From Novosphingobium sp. Rr 2-17 (lineage in GTDB: Bacteria > Pseudomonadota > Alphaproteobacteria > Sphingomonadales > Sphingomonadaceae), in assembly GCF_000272475.1 (NCBI RefSeq), contig NZ_AKFJ01000084.1:62001-126000 (forward strand): DNA of 64,000 bases. Direction: 5' to 3'. The notes under the pieces are model-generated. The model was not told where the DNA came from and made no database searches. It saw only the letters and a program-made list of their open reading frames with translations. Position numbers and translations under genes: made by a program. Positions 47,933 through 58,201 of the stretch are shown here, piece by piece (the first letter of the stretch is position 1; each line of letters opens with the position of its first letter).

Positions 47933-48229
47933 ATGACCGATCGAGGCAGCGGGACGAGGATGAGCGGAGGGCTTTGGCGATGGGCAGGGCCAACCTGTGT
48001 TGCCTCCTCGATCGGTTTCCTTGCCGGGGCCCTTGCTTCCTTGGACCTATTCTGGTCGCCGCTTGCCTCACTACTGCCGCTTGGGTTCATAGGCTGGTTG
48101 GTGACGATCGTCGTCACGCTGCTTCAGCGCAGGTGGTGGTGGGCGGTCGCCAGCCTACCGGCGATGATGATCCCGCTATACATATTTGGCGCGATTGCGG
48201 TCGCCTGCGCACGCGGTGACTGTCTTTAG
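47933..48229 (+). CDS. Small membrane protein, unknown function
   Basis: 98 residues with three likely membrane segments ('CVASSIGFLAGALASLDLFW', 'LASLLPLGFIGWLVTIVVTLL', 'AVASLPAMMIPLYIFGAIAVACA'). An ATG at 47960 is an alternative start. No SD is obvious and no family is recognised. The hydrophobic pattern supports a real gene. The 136 bp between nadE and this gene show nothing else. Confidence 0.52.
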   Translation: MTDRGSGTRMSGGLWRWAGPTCVASSIGFLAGALASLDLFWSPLASLLPLGFIGWLVTIVVTLLQRRWWWAVASLPAMMIPLYIFGAIAVACARGDCL

Positions 48230-48282
48230 TAACGTGGACACATGGGCGTAAGCGGAAATCCAAGCCCCACTTCGCCCCCACT

Positions 48283-48311
48283 TTGACCTCCAGCGCCACA
48301 CCGCCTAAGCG
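48283..48311 (+). promoter_or_regulatory. Promoter of gltX predicting a leaderless mRNA
   Basis: TTGACC (48283-48288) and TAAGCG (48306-48311) with a 17-bp spacer, then 7 nt and the ATG at 48319. No SD precedes the ATG. The strongest -35 of the set of similar sites in this window. Confidence 0.55.
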
Positions 48312-48318
48312 CTTTGCC

Positions 48319-49668
48319 ATGACCGTCATCACTCGTTTCGCACCGTCTCCTACCGGGCTGCTCCACGTCGGCAACATCCGCGCGGCGCTGCACAATTGGC
48401 TCCTCGCCCAGAAGGGCAAGCGTGATGGCACCGGCGGGCGGTTCCTCTTGCGCATCGACGATACCGATGCCGCGCGCTCCAAGGAGGAATACGTTTCTGC
48501 GATCCACGCCGATCTCGATTGGCTGGGTCTGACCCGCGATGGCGAAGAGCGCCAGTCCGAGCGATTCGCGCTCTATGAGGCCGAGTTTGCCAAGCTGCAG
48601 GCGGTGGGCCGGGTCTATCCGTGCTGGGAGACCCCGCGCGAGCTGGAACTGAAGCGCAAGGTGCTGCTGGGGCGCGGATTGCCGCCGATCTACGATCGCG
48701 GCGCGCTGGTGCTGAGCGAAGCGGAAAAGGCGGAAAAGATCGCCGCCGGCGACTTGCCGCACTGGCGCTTCCTGCTCGACCGGGACGAGCCGATCGAATG
48801 GCAGGACGGCATTCGCGGCCACCAGAAGTTCGACGCGGCGCAGATGTCCGACCCGGTGATCCGCCGCGCCGATGGGTCGTGGCTGTATATGCTGCCGTCG
48901 GTGATCGACGACGTGGCAATGGGCGTCACCCAGATCCTGCGCGGCGAGGATCACGTTTCGAACACTGCCACCCAAGTGCAGATGTTCACCGCGCTGGGCG
49001 CGACGCTTCCGGCCTTCGCGCACGAGGCGCTGCTGGTGGGCACCGAAGGCAAGCTGTCTAAGCGGCTTGGCTCGCTGGGGATCGGCGATCTGCGCGAAGA
49101 AGGCATCGAGCCGCACGCGCTGATCGCGCTGCTGGCGCGGCTGGGGACGTCCGATCCGGTCGATCCCTCGCTCGGCATCGAGGATCTGATCGCCAGCTTC
49201 GACTTGTCGCGCTTTGGCCGGGCGCCGGCGCGGTTCGACGATGCGGAACTGGCGCGCGTCAACGCGGCCGTGGTCCACGCCCTGCCGTTCGCGGCAGTGT
49301 CGCATCGCTTACCCGAAGGCATGGACGCAGCGGGCTGGGAGGCGATTCGGCCCAACTTGTCGCGTGTGGACGAAGTGGGCGAGTGGTGGCGGGTCGTCAC
49401 CGGCCCGGTCGCGGCGCCGGACTTGTCGGACGAGGACCGGGCTTATTGCGCCCAGGCCGCCGACACGCTTGAAGCGCAAGGCTGGGATGATGGCGTGTGG
49501 AAGGCGCTGACCACCGCGCTCAAGGATGCGACCGGGCGCAAGGGCAAGGCGCTGTTCCTGCCGTTGCGCCAAGCGCTTACGGGTATGGAGCACGGGCCCG
49601 ACATGGCCACGCTGCTGCCGCTGATCGCGCGCGATGAAGCCTTGGCAAGGTTGCGCGCGGCGGGGTGA
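48319..49668 (+). CDS. gltX: Glutamate-tRNA ligase
   Basis: 449-residue class I aminoacyl-tRNA synthetase. The HIGH-type motif is 'FAPSPTGLLHVGNIRAAL' (HVGN at 16-19), 'RIDDTDAARSKEEY' follows, and the KMSKS-type motif is 'EGKLSKRLGSLGI'. It charges tRNA with glutamate. Many alphaproteobacteria have two GltX paralogues, one misacylating tRNA-Gln; sequence alone does not say which this is. The ATG at 48319 is chosen. An in-frame TTG at 48283 coincides with the -35 element. Confidence 0.95.
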   Translation: MTVITRFAPSPTGLLHVGNIRAALHNWLLAQKGKRDGTGGRFLLRIDDTDAARSKEEYVSAIHADLDWLGLTRDGEERQSERFALYEAEFAKLQAVGRVYPCWETPRELELKRKVLLGRGLPPIYDRGALVLSEAEKAEKIAAGDLPHWRFLLDRDEPIEWQDGIRGHQKFDAAQMSDPVIRRADGSWLYMLPSVIDDVAMGVTQILRGEDHVSNTATQVQMFTALGATLPAFAHEALLVGTEGKLSKRLGSLGIGDLREEGIEPHALIALLARLGTSDPVDPSLGIEDLIASFDLSRFGRAPARFDDAELARVNAAVVHALPFAAVSHRLPEGMDAAGWEAIRPNLSRVDEVGEWWRVVTGPVAAPDLSDEDRAYCAQAADTLEAQGWDDGVWKALTTALKDATGRKGKALFLPLRQALTGMEHGPDMATLLPLIARDEALARLRAAG

Positions 49669-49712
49669 TTGGTCGGTAGGGCCCCATCATCTAGAGGGTC
49701 CCTGGCAACACT

Positions 49713-49808
49713 TCTTTTCGTCATTCCCGCGAAGGCGGGAACCCATCTGATGACGGTTAGTGCCGCACTGGCGTCAGTTGGATCCCCGCCTGCGCGGGGA
49801 TGACGAAA
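49713..49808. repeat. Extragenic palindromic repeat element
   Basis: Imperfect terminal inverted repeats: 'CGTCATTCCCGCGAAGGCGG' on the left (49719-49738) matches the reverse complement of the right end (49784-49805 region, 'CGCCTGCGCGGGGATGACG'). The CCCGC..GCGGG core with GTCAT ends is a common scattered element in proteobacterial genomes. Confidence 0.75.
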
Positions 49809-51109
<1,301 letters not shown>

Positions 51110-51116
51110 TTGTCAG

Positions 51117-51148
51117 GGGAAGCGCGGGTCCGAAGGCCCGCGTTTCCC
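51117..51148 (+). terminator. Hairpin terminator after asd
   Basis: CGCGGGTC (51123-51130) pairs with GGCCCGCG (51135-51142), with a CGAA loop and a G-U pair. It is extended by GGGAA/TTTCCC with a small bulge, giving TTT on the 3' side. It lies 7 bp past the asd stop, convergent with map. Confidence 0.72.
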
Positions 51149-51194
51149 GGCAACGACCACCCTTCCCGCATAGGCGGGCAGGGTGGCGGATGTC

Positions 51195-52025
51195 TCAGGC
51201 GTAGGGCGGCTTGTGCCGATCGGTGGGGCTGAGCGTGAAGATCTCGCAGCCGTCCTCGGTGATGCCGATCGAATGTTCGAACTGCGCCGACAGCGACTTG
51301 TCGCGAGTTACCGCCGTCCAGCCGTCGGCCAGCAGCTTTACCGGCGGCTTGCCCAAGTTGATCATCGGCTCGATCGTGAAGAACATGCCGGGGCGCAGCA
51401 GCGGCCCGGTTCCCGGACGTCCGGCATGGACGATCTCGGGCGCATCGTGGAACAAGCGGCCCAGGCCGTGACCGCAGAATTCGCGCACCACGCCGTAGCG
51501 GTGGCTTTCGGCATAAGCCTGGATCGCCGCGCCGATGTCTCCCACCCGGTTGCCGGGCTTGGCTTGCTCGATGCCGATCATCAGGCACTCGTAGGTTACG
51601 TCCACCAGGCGGCGCGCCTTCAAGGACACGTCGCCCACCAGGTACATGCGGCTGGTGTCGCCGTGCCAGCCATCGACCAGCGGGGTAACGTCGATGTTGA
51701 CGATATCGCCGTCCTTGAAGGTCTTCTCGGACGGGATGCCGTGGCACACGACGTGGTTGATCGAGATGCAGCACGAGTGCGCGTAGCCACGATAGCCCAG
51801 CGTCGCGGGCACGCCGCCGCCGGCCAGCGTCAGTTCGCGGACTTTGTCGTCGATGAAGGCGGTGGTGACGCCGGGCTGCACCAGCGGCGCGATCTCGTCT
51901 AGAATCTGCGCGGCGAGGCGGCCGGCCTTGCGCATACCCTCGAAACCTTCGGGGCCATGCAGCTTGATGGTGCCATCGCGCAGGAGGTTGTCGCTGCCGG
52001 GCTCTACGATCTGGTATTCGCTCAT
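51195..52025 (-). CDS. map: Methionine aminopeptidase, type I
   Basis: 276 residues. 'CISINHVVCHGIPSEKTFKDGDIVNIDVTPLVDGWHGDTSRMY' contains the metal Asp pair, 'FCGHGLGRLFHDAPE' the metal His and substrate His, and 'MFFTIEPMINLG' and 'AQFEHSIGITEDGCEIFT' the two Glu ligands. It removes initiator Met. An ATG at 52034 is a 3-residue-longer alternative. Confidence 0.97.
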   Translation of the reverse strand: MSEYQIVEPGSDNLLRDGTIKLHGPEGFEGMRKAGRLAAQILDEIAPLVQPGVTTAFIDDKVRELTLAGGGVPATLGYRGYAHSCCISINHVVCHGIPSEKTFKDGDIVNIDVTPLVDGWHGDTSRMYLVGDVSLKARRLVDVTYECLMIGIEQAKPGNRVGDIGAAIQAYAESHRYGVVREFCGHGLGRLFHDAPEIVHAGRPGTGPLLRPGMFFTIEPMINLGKPPVKLLADGWTAVTRDKSLSAQFEHSIGITEDGCEIFTLSPTDRHKPPYA

Positions 52026-52076
52026 GGCGCCCATGTAGCATGTCGGGCGCGAAATTGCGAGATGTGCTGGGTCTCG

Positions 52077-52913
52077 TTAGGACACCGGCCCGAAGCTGGT
52101 GCGGTATTGCGGTTTGAGTGCGGCGATGACCTTGGCTGTCACCGGCACCGTCACTTCGTAGGTTCCCTCGGCATAAGGCCCGGCCTCGTAAGGTGCGACA
52201 AGCACGCCGATGCGGTCGAATGTCTTGTGATTGCTCGACCCAAGGATCAGCGTGTTCGCCACGGGGTCGATGCATTCAGTGAACGTCTGTCCGCTGCCGC
52301 GCACCACCGGCTCGCCACGCTTTTGCTCGCGCTGCTTGTCGAGAAGGTCGCAGAACGGGGCCTGGATCGCATTGCGCAAGGCGTCCTTGGCCGTGAAGAA
52401 ATCTTCCGGCGCGCGCGCGACTTGCGCTCGCCGGTCCCATACGAGCGTTTCGTAGGCGGTCATGCCGTGGGCACCGCCTGTGTACTGATAGCTTTGCGTC
52501 GAAAGCGACAGGAAATCGGGCAGGTCGGCGACCACCTTCCACTCCGTTTCCAGGCTGTGCATACGATAGGGGTAACCATCCTTGCTCGCATCGTTCCGAT
52601 CGCTGGTAGAGGAAGCCACGAGGTCGGCCTTCGCCGCATCCAGCTTGCGATCGAACAGGGTTTTCAGCGGGGCAAGGGCCTGGGCCGCGGCGGGATACGC
52701 ATAGCGGAACTCGAACAGATCGTTCTTTTCGCTTTCCATCCGGCCCTTTGCTGGTTCCGGGGGCGGGGTCGGGGCTTCCAGCGCAGGCGGCGCGTTGTCG
52801 CCCAACGCTTGCGCGGCCGACGGCTGGGTGCCGGGGGTGTCCGAAGAGGCTTCTTTTGGCCCGCAGTTCGTCAGCGTCAGCATCATAACCGTAACCACAA
52901 CGCCTTGGCGCAT
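52077..52913 (-). CDS. Lipoprotein with DUF3298/DUF4163-type domain
   Basis: 278 residues. 'MRQGVVVTVMMLTLTNC' is a lipoprotein signal with Cys17 in the lipobox. A Pro/Ala-rich linker follows, then 'PDFLSLSTQSYQYTGGAHGMTAYETLVWDRRA', the hallmark of the DUF4163/DUF3298 (RsiV-like) domain. GAGGA lies 7 nt before the ATG. Function unknown. Divergent from the aminopeptidase gene with 49 bp between starts. Confidence 0.83.
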   Translation of the reverse strand: MRQGVVVTVMMLTLTNCGPKEASSDTPGTQPSAAQALGDNAPPALEAPTPPPEPAKGRMESEKNDLFEFRYAYPAAAQALAPLKTLFDRKLDAAKADLVASSTSDRNDASKDGYPYRMHSLETEWKVVADLPDFLSLSTQSYQYTGGAHGMTAYETLVWDRRAQVARAPEDFFTAKDALRNAIQAPFCDLLDKQREQKRGEPVVRGSGQTFTECIDPVANTLILGSSNHKTFDRIGVLVAPYEAGPYAEGTYEVTVPVTAKVIAALKPQYRTSFGPVS

Positions 52914-52962
52914 GACATTTCCTCTCGCTCTCGTCGCGGCAACAAGGCTAGAGATTGCGCCC

Positions 52963-54357
52963 ATGAGCGACAAGAACGCATTGATCCAGCCCGATCGCGG
53001 CCAGAAGGCCAACCCCATCCATCTCGTGGACAAGAATGGTCTCGACCAGTTCCGCAAGAGCTTGTCGTTTCCCCAGCGCGCGCTGTTGGACGGGCAAAAG
53101 TTCACAGGCGACGCGGGCGACTTCGCGATCGTGGCCGATGGCGACGGTTGGTTCGTGGTGGCCGGCGTCGTCGATGCCGGCGCACTCAACAGTTGGTGCA
53201 TGGCCAAGCTGGCCGAAAAGCTGCCAGCCGGCACGTATCGCCGGGTCGGGGGCGAGCCGGGGCCGGCAAAGTTCGGCTGGATCACCGCGCAATACAGCTT
53301 CGACCGCTACCGCTCCGATCCCGACGACCAAGGCCCGCGCATCCTGCTGACGGGCGAGGCTGCCGCGATCGACGCGATCACCGCGGAAGCCGAAGCGGTG
53401 ATGCTGGTGCGCGACCTCGTAAACACGCCCGCCGAGGACATGGGGCCAGCCCAGTTGGAGGCCGAGGCCGAGAACCTGCATCGCTCGTTCCGCGCTGAAA
53501 TCCGCGTCACTCGCGGCGACATGCTGGAGCGCGAGTTTCCGATGGTTCATGCCGTGGGACGGGCCGCCGCTCGTTCCCACGCGCCGCGCCTGATCGAACT
53601 GGAATGGGGCGACCCGAAGCACCCGCGCATTGCCATCGTTGGCAAAGGGGTATGCTTCGATTCGGGTGGGCTCGACATCAAGCCGTCTTCCGGCATGTTG
53701 CTGATGAAGAAGGATATGGGCGGCGCTGCCCATGCCCTGGCGCTCGCTCGTCTCATCATGGCGGCGCAATTGCCGGTACGGCTGCACCTGCTGGTCCCGG
53801 CGGTCGAGAACGCCATCGCTGGCAACAGCTTCCGCCCCGGCGACGTGCTCAAGAGCCGCGCCGGGATCACCGTCGAGATCGGCAATACCGACGCTGAAGG
53901 CCGCCTGGTACTGGGCGATGCCCTGACCCGCGCGGGCGAGGACAGCCCGGAACTGATCGTCGATTTCGCCACCTTGACGGGCGCCGCACGCGTCGCGGTG
54001 GGGCCGGACCTGCCCGCATTGTTCACCCGCGAGGACGCAACGGCAGAGGCGCTACTGGCCGCCGGACAGGCCCACGACGATCCATGCTGGCGCCTGCCGC
54101 TGTTCGATGGCTACCGCGAATATCTGAAGTCCGACATCGCGGACATCAACAACGCCGGCTCCAGCGGCTTTGCCGGAGCCAGCACCGCCGCGCTGTTCCT
54201 CGACCGTTTCGTGCCCAAGGGCACCGACTGGGCACACTTCGATACCTTCGCCTGGCGACCCGCGGCCAAACCCGGTCGGCCTAAAGGCGGCGACGCGCTG
54301 GGCCTGCGGGCGGCGTGGCACATGCTGCAGCACCGCTACACCCCGCAAAATCCCTGA
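52963..54357 (+). CDS. Leucyl aminopeptidase family (M17) protease
   Basis: 464 residues, dizinc M17 peptidase. 'IAIVGKGVCFDSGGLDIKPSSGMLLMKKDMGGAAHALALARLIM' has the metal Lys/Asp and catalytic Lys, and 'ITVEIGNTDAEGRLVLGDAL' is the M17 signature NTDAEGRL with metal and catalytic Arg residues. It resembles PepB/PepA-type enzymes with a divergent N-terminal domain. The ATG at 52963 is chosen. The upstream frame is the divergent lipoprotein region. Confidence 0.93.
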   Translation: MSDKNALIQPDRGQKANPIHLVDKNGLDQFRKSLSFPQRALLDGQKFTGDAGDFAIVADGDGWFVVAGVVDAGALNSWCMAKLAEKLPAGTYRRVGGEPGPAKFGWITAQYSFDRYRSDPDDQGPRILLTGEAAAIDAITAEAEAVMLVRDLVNTPAEDMGPAQLEAEAENLHRSFRAEIRVTRGDMLEREFPMVHAVGRAAARSHAPRLIELEWGDPKHPRIAIVGKGVCFDSGGLDIKPSSGMLLMKKDMGGAAHALALARLIMAAQLPVRLHLLVPAVENAIAGNSFRPGDVLKSRAGITVEIGNTDAEGRLVLGDALTRAGEDSPELIVDFATLTGAARVAVGPDLPALFTREDATAEALLAAGQAHDDPCWRLPLFDGYREYLKSDIADINNAGSSGFAGASTAALFLDRFVPKGTDWAHFDTFAWRPAAKPGRPKGGDALGLRAAWHMLQHRYTPQNP

Positions 54358-54422
54358 CCTTGCGATAAAGCGGCGGCCCCGCTAAGCGCGCGCATCCTAC
54401 CTCGTTCGGAGACCGTCTCACG

Positions 54423-54773
54423 TTGGCAACCCTGGATACGCATTTTCGGCCGCAGAGCTTGCAAGGCATGCTGGCGATGACGGGGCCGAGCATTTCGACG
54501 GATTCCGGCTGCCTTCCAGTGCGTGGCGACTTGGCGCACATCAAGCTGGCGGGGCGTTGCTTCGTGCCGCACTACGCCGTGCCGATGCCGCACCAGGTGA
54601 CGGCAGCCGCTGCGCTGCGGGCCACCGGGCGGCTTGACGCGGACGAGATCTGCCAGGTTCCCGCAGGCGCGATCTTCAACGTGCTCGACATGTCCGGGGG
54701 CTGGGCCTGGGGGCAATGCGGCGAAGATGGCCCGGTGGGATACCTCCCCTTGAGCGAGTTGCAGGCAGCATGA
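54423..54773 (+). CDS. SH3-like domain protein, possibly the N-terminal part of a C40 peptidase family
   Basis: 116 residues from a TTG start (GGAG upstream, about 12 nt). 'DLAHIKLAGRCFVPHYAVPMPHQVTAAAALR' and 'VLDMSGGWAWGQCGEDGPVGYLPLSELQ' form a bacterial SH3-like unit of the kind preceding NlpC/P60 cysteine peptidase domains. The peptidase half is absent: the frame stops and overlaps argC (ATGA). It may be a stand-alone wall-binding protein or a truncated relic. An ATG at 54468 is an alternative start. Confidence 0.66.
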   Translation: MATLDTHFRPQSLQGMLAMTGPSISTDSGCLPVRGDLAHIKLAGRCFVPHYAVPMPHQVTAAAALRATGRLDADEICQVPAGAIFNVLDMSGGWAWGQCGEDGPVGYLPLSELQAA

Positions 54774-55693
54774 CTCAGACCATCTTCATCGACGGCGCCG
54801 TCGGCACCACGGGTTTGGAAATCGCCGAGCGGCTCGCCGGTCGGGCTGAGTTCAACCTCATTACGCTCGACGAAGCACGCCGCAAGGACGATGCCGCTCG
54901 CGCCGAAGCGCTGAACGATGCCGACTATGTGATCCTGTGCCTGCCCGACGATGCGGCGAAAGCTGCCGTCGCGATGATCCGCAACGATCGCACGCGGGTG
55001 ATCGACGCATCTTCCGCCCACCGCGTCGCGCCGGGGTGGACTTACGGTTTTCCCGAGCTGGTCGGTCGCGATGCGATCGCCGGCGCGCGCCTGGTCAGCA
55101 ACCCCGGCTGCTACCCCACCGGCTTCCTTGGCCTCGTCGCGCCGCTGGTGAAGGCGGGGCTGTTACCGGGGGACTGGCCTTATGTGTGCCACGCCATCTC
55201 GGGCTATTCCGGCGGCGGCAAGGCGCTGATCGCCCGGTTCGAAGCCGATACCGACATTGCCTATCGCGCCTACGGCCTGGTCGGTGGCCACAAGCACGTG
55301 CCTGAAATGCAGGCCCACGCCGGTCTTACCCACGCGCCGATCTTTGCTCCGGCGGTGGTCGCGGCTCATCGTGGCATGCTGGTTGAAGTGCCGCTCCCGC
55401 TGGCAGCCATGCCGAGCGCAGGCTCGGCCGCCGCGATGCTGGAAGCGCTCGGCCAGTTCTATGAAGGCAGCGCGATCGTCTCGGTTGTGGCGGATCGCCC
55501 GGACGAGCTGCTGCTGCGCGCCTCGATGGAGCCGGTCGATACCCTGACCTTGCGTGTCTTCGGCGCCGCCGATGGCAGCCAGGTTCGTCTGGCCGCCGTC
55601 CTCGACAACCTGGGCAAAGGTGCCAGCGGTGCGGCGGTGCAGAACCTGAACATCATGGCGGGGCTGGACGAGACAGCAGGGCTGCGGCTGTAG
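54770..55693 (+). CDS. argC: N-acetyl-gamma-glutamyl-phosphate reductase (short type)
   Basis: 307 residues. 'IFIDGAVGTTGLEIAERL' is the NADPH site, 'LVSNPGCYPTGFLGLVAPLV' has the catalytic Cys, and 'ISGYSGGGKALI' with 'HKHVPEMQAHAGL' follow. The length matches the shorter ArgC type. Third step of arginine synthesis, complementing argB and argH elsewhere in this window. The ATG overlaps the SH3-like gene stop. Confidence 0.95.
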   Translation: MTQTIFIDGAVGTTGLEIAERLAGRAEFNLITLDEARRKDDAARAEALNDADYVILCLPDDAAKAAVAMIRNDRTRVIDASSAHRVAPGWTYGFPELVGRDAIAGARLVSNPGCYPTGFLGLVAPLVKAGLLPGDWPYVCHAISGYSGGGKALIARFEADTDIAYRAYGLVGGHKHVPEMQAHAGLTHAPIFAPAVVAAHRGMLVEVPLPLAAMPSAGSAAAMLEALGQFYEGSAIVSVVADRPDELLLRASMEPVDTLTLRVFGAADGSQVRLAAVLDNLGKGASGAAVQNLNIMAGLDETAGLRL

Positions 55694-55863
55694 CCCGTTA
55701 ACGGCAAGTGCGCCTGCGTCAGGCCGTAAGCGACGCTGTACTGCTCTTGCCGCTTAACCACACAATTAGACGCGCTGCACAATTTTCAGGCACGGTTTGC
55801 CTGAATCTTGAACAGAACTTTCGCCTTAGCGCTGTTGCAGCGCAGCACCGGTATGCCGGGGCG

Positions 55864-55880
55864 TTTGCAAACCTTGCAAA
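55864..55880. promoter_or_regulatory. Palindrome upstream of glnB
   Basis: TTTGCAA-ACC-TTGCAAA, perfect 7-bp arms, about 50 bp upstream of the -24 element. It could bind an activator but does not match the NtrC consensus. The remainder of 55694-55928 holds no supported gene. Confidence 0.4.
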
Positions 55881-55928
55881 TGCGGTCTTTTCGCGGGTGA
55901 ACAGTTAGCCTACCACTATGCCATAGCG

Positions 55929-55944
55929 TTGGCACGATTCTTGA
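55929..55944 (+). promoter_or_regulatory. Possible sigma-54 promoter of glnBA
   Basis: TTGGCACG-ATTC-TTGA matches the -24/-12 consensus (TTGGCACG N4 TTGC) at every position except the final C of the -12 GC, with the correct GG-N10-GA spacing. It lies 91 bp before the glnB start. Nitrogen control of glnB by RpoN is common. Confidence 0.48.
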
Positions 55945-56373
<429 letters not shown>

Positions 56374-56391
56374 GGCGCGTTACACCAGCTT

Positions 56392-56407
56392 TCCGGCTTT
56401 GGCCGGA
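56392..56407 (+). terminator. Small hairpin between glnB and glnA
   Basis: TCCGGC-TTTG-GCCGGA, a perfect 6-bp stem 18 bp after glnB, without a U-tract. It may attenuate or stabilise the glnB message instead of ending it. Confidence 0.35.
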
Positions 56408-56506
56408 TCGGGAATGCGCCGGCTAGGGGGCCGGATGCGTTCCCGGATGCCCAACTACCCCTATCCTCTTTCGGGATCGGAAGAGTAACACTGGAGAACC
56501 AACAAC

Positions 56507-57916
56507 ATGGCTAGTGCAAAGGACGTCCTGAAAAGGATCAAAGAAGAAGAGATCGAGTGGGTCGATCTTCGCTTCACCGACCCCAAGGGCAAGTGGCAGC
56601 ACCTCACCATGGTGGCCTCGATCCTCGGCGAGGACGAACTGGAAGACGGCCTGATGTTCGACGGTTCGTCGATCGAAGGCTGGAAGGCCATCAACGAATC
56701 GGACATGATCCTCAAGCCCGATCTTGACGCGGTCTATACCGATCCGTTCTCGGCCACGCCGATGCTGATCCTGTTCTGCGACATCGTCGAGCCTTCGACC
56801 GGTGAACTGTACTCCCGCGATCCGCGTTCGTGCGCCAAGCGCGCCGAATCGTTCGTGAAGTCGGCTGGCTTCGGCGACACCGTCTTTGTCGGCCCCGAGG
56901 CCGAGTTCTTCATGTTCGACGACGTGAAGTTCTACGACGGTTACGATGGCAACGGCTTCAAGATCGACGATATCGAGCTGCCGACCAACACCAACAAGGA
57001 ATACGACACCGGCAACCTGGGCCACCGCCCACGCGCCAAGGGCGGCTACTTCCCCGTCGCTCCCGTCGATCCGGCCACCGACATTCGTGCCGAGATGGTT
57101 TCGACCATGCTCGAAATGGGCCTGCCTTGCGACAAGCACCACCACGAAGTGGCGGCTGCCCAGCACGAACTCGGCCTGACCTACGGCACGCTGGTGACCA
57201 CTGCCGATCGCATGCAGATCTACAAGTACGTCGTGTGGATGGTCGCACAGGCCTACGGCAAGACGGCGACGTTCATGCCCAAGCCGATCATGAAGGACAA
57301 CGGGTCGGGCATGCACACGCATATCTCGATCTGGAACGACGGCGACAACACCTTCGCCGGCAACGGCTACGCCGGTCTTTCGGACAACTGCCTGTACTTC
57401 ATCGGCGGCGTCATCAAGCATGCCAAGGCCCTCAACGCCTTCACCAACCCGACCACCAACAGCTACAAGCGTCTGGTGCCGGGTTATGAAGCGCCGGTTC
57501 TGCTCGCTTACTCGGCGCGCAACCGTTCGGCCTCGTGCCGCATCCCTTATGGTGCCGGCACCAAGGCAAAGCGCGTGGAATTCCGCTTCCCCGACGCGAT
57601 GGCCAACCCGTACCTGTGCTATGCGTCGCTGCTGATGGCGGGCCTCGATGGTATCAAGAACAAGATCCATCCGGGCGAAGCCATGGACAAGAACCTGTAC
57701 GATCTGCCGCCGGCTGAACTCGCCGAAGTGCCGACCGTCTGCGCTTCGCTGCGTGAAGCTCTGGACAGCCTCGCGGCTGACCACGCCTTCCTTCTCGAAG
57801 GCGGCGTGTTCACCGAGGATCAGATCGAAGCCTACCTCGAACTCAAGTGGCCCGAAGTGCTGCGCTGGGAAACCACGCCGTCTGCGGTCGAGTTCGACAT
57901 GTACTACAGCCTGTGA
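56507..57916 (+). CDS. glnA: Glutamine synthetase, type I
   Basis: 469 residues. '[18 protein letters not shown]', '[18 protein letters not shown]', '[12 protein letters not shown]', '[21 protein letters not shown]' and the adenylylation-site region '[15 protein letters not shown]' (Tyr in NLYDLPP). ATP-dependent assimilation of ammonia to glutamine, controlled via GlnE/PII. CTGGAG precedes the ATG. Two hairpins follow the stop. Confidence 0.98.
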   Translation: MASAKDVLKRIKEEEIEWVDLRFTDPKGKWQHLTMVASILGEDELEDGLMFDGSSIEGWKAINESDMILKPDLDAVYTDPFSATPMLILFCDIVEPSTGELYSRDPRSCAKRAESFVKSAGFGDTVFVGPEAEFFMFDDVKFYDGYDGNGFKIDDIELPTNTNKEYDTGNLGHRPRAKGGYFPVAPVDPATDIRAEMVSTMLEMGLPCDKHHHEVAAAQHELGLTYGTLVTTADRMQIYKYVVWMVAQAYGKTATFMPKPIMKDNGSGMHTHISIWNDGDNTFAGNGYAGLSDNCLYFIGGVIKHAKALNAFTNPTTNSYKRLVPGYEAPVLLAYSARNRSASCRIPYGAGTKAKRVEFRFPDAMANPYLCYASLLMAGLDGIKNKIHPGEAMDKNLYDLPPAELAEVPTVCASLREALDSLAADHAFLLEGGVFTEDQIEAYLELKWPEVLRWETTPSAVEFDMYYSL

Positions 57917-57968
57917 TTCAGTTCGCCTGATCCCTTCGGGGACCAGGCGACCACAAGTTCGCCGAGTG

Positions 57969-57997
57969 GGGCGTCCGGAGCGATCCGGGCGCCCTTT
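57969..57997 (+). terminator. Terminator after glnA
   Basis: A 10-bp stem (57969-57978 with 57985-57994, one G-U pair) with a 6-nt loop, followed by TTTGGCTTTT. A second hairpin with a TTCG loop lies just upstream, at about 57926-57949. The region up to 58201 holds no gene. Confidence 0.75.
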
Positions 57998-58201
57998 GGC
58001 TTTTGGCGGCCCGCGCTTTCCCCGCGCCGTCATTCCTGGGCAAGTGGAAGCCGGGCAGATGTTCCCTCGACACGAAGCGTCGGTTGGGCGCCCCTACAGC
58101 CATCGGGGCGCAAGGAGCGTGTGCCTGCGTAGGGACTACGATGCGGGGTTAGGAAAACGCCGGAAAGTACAGTTCCGCCAGCGGTTCAGTTCTGCGAGCC
58201 A

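Noticed and set aside
48226..49305. 359-residue minus-strand frame
   Set aside because: Antisense of gltX; no recognisable domain.
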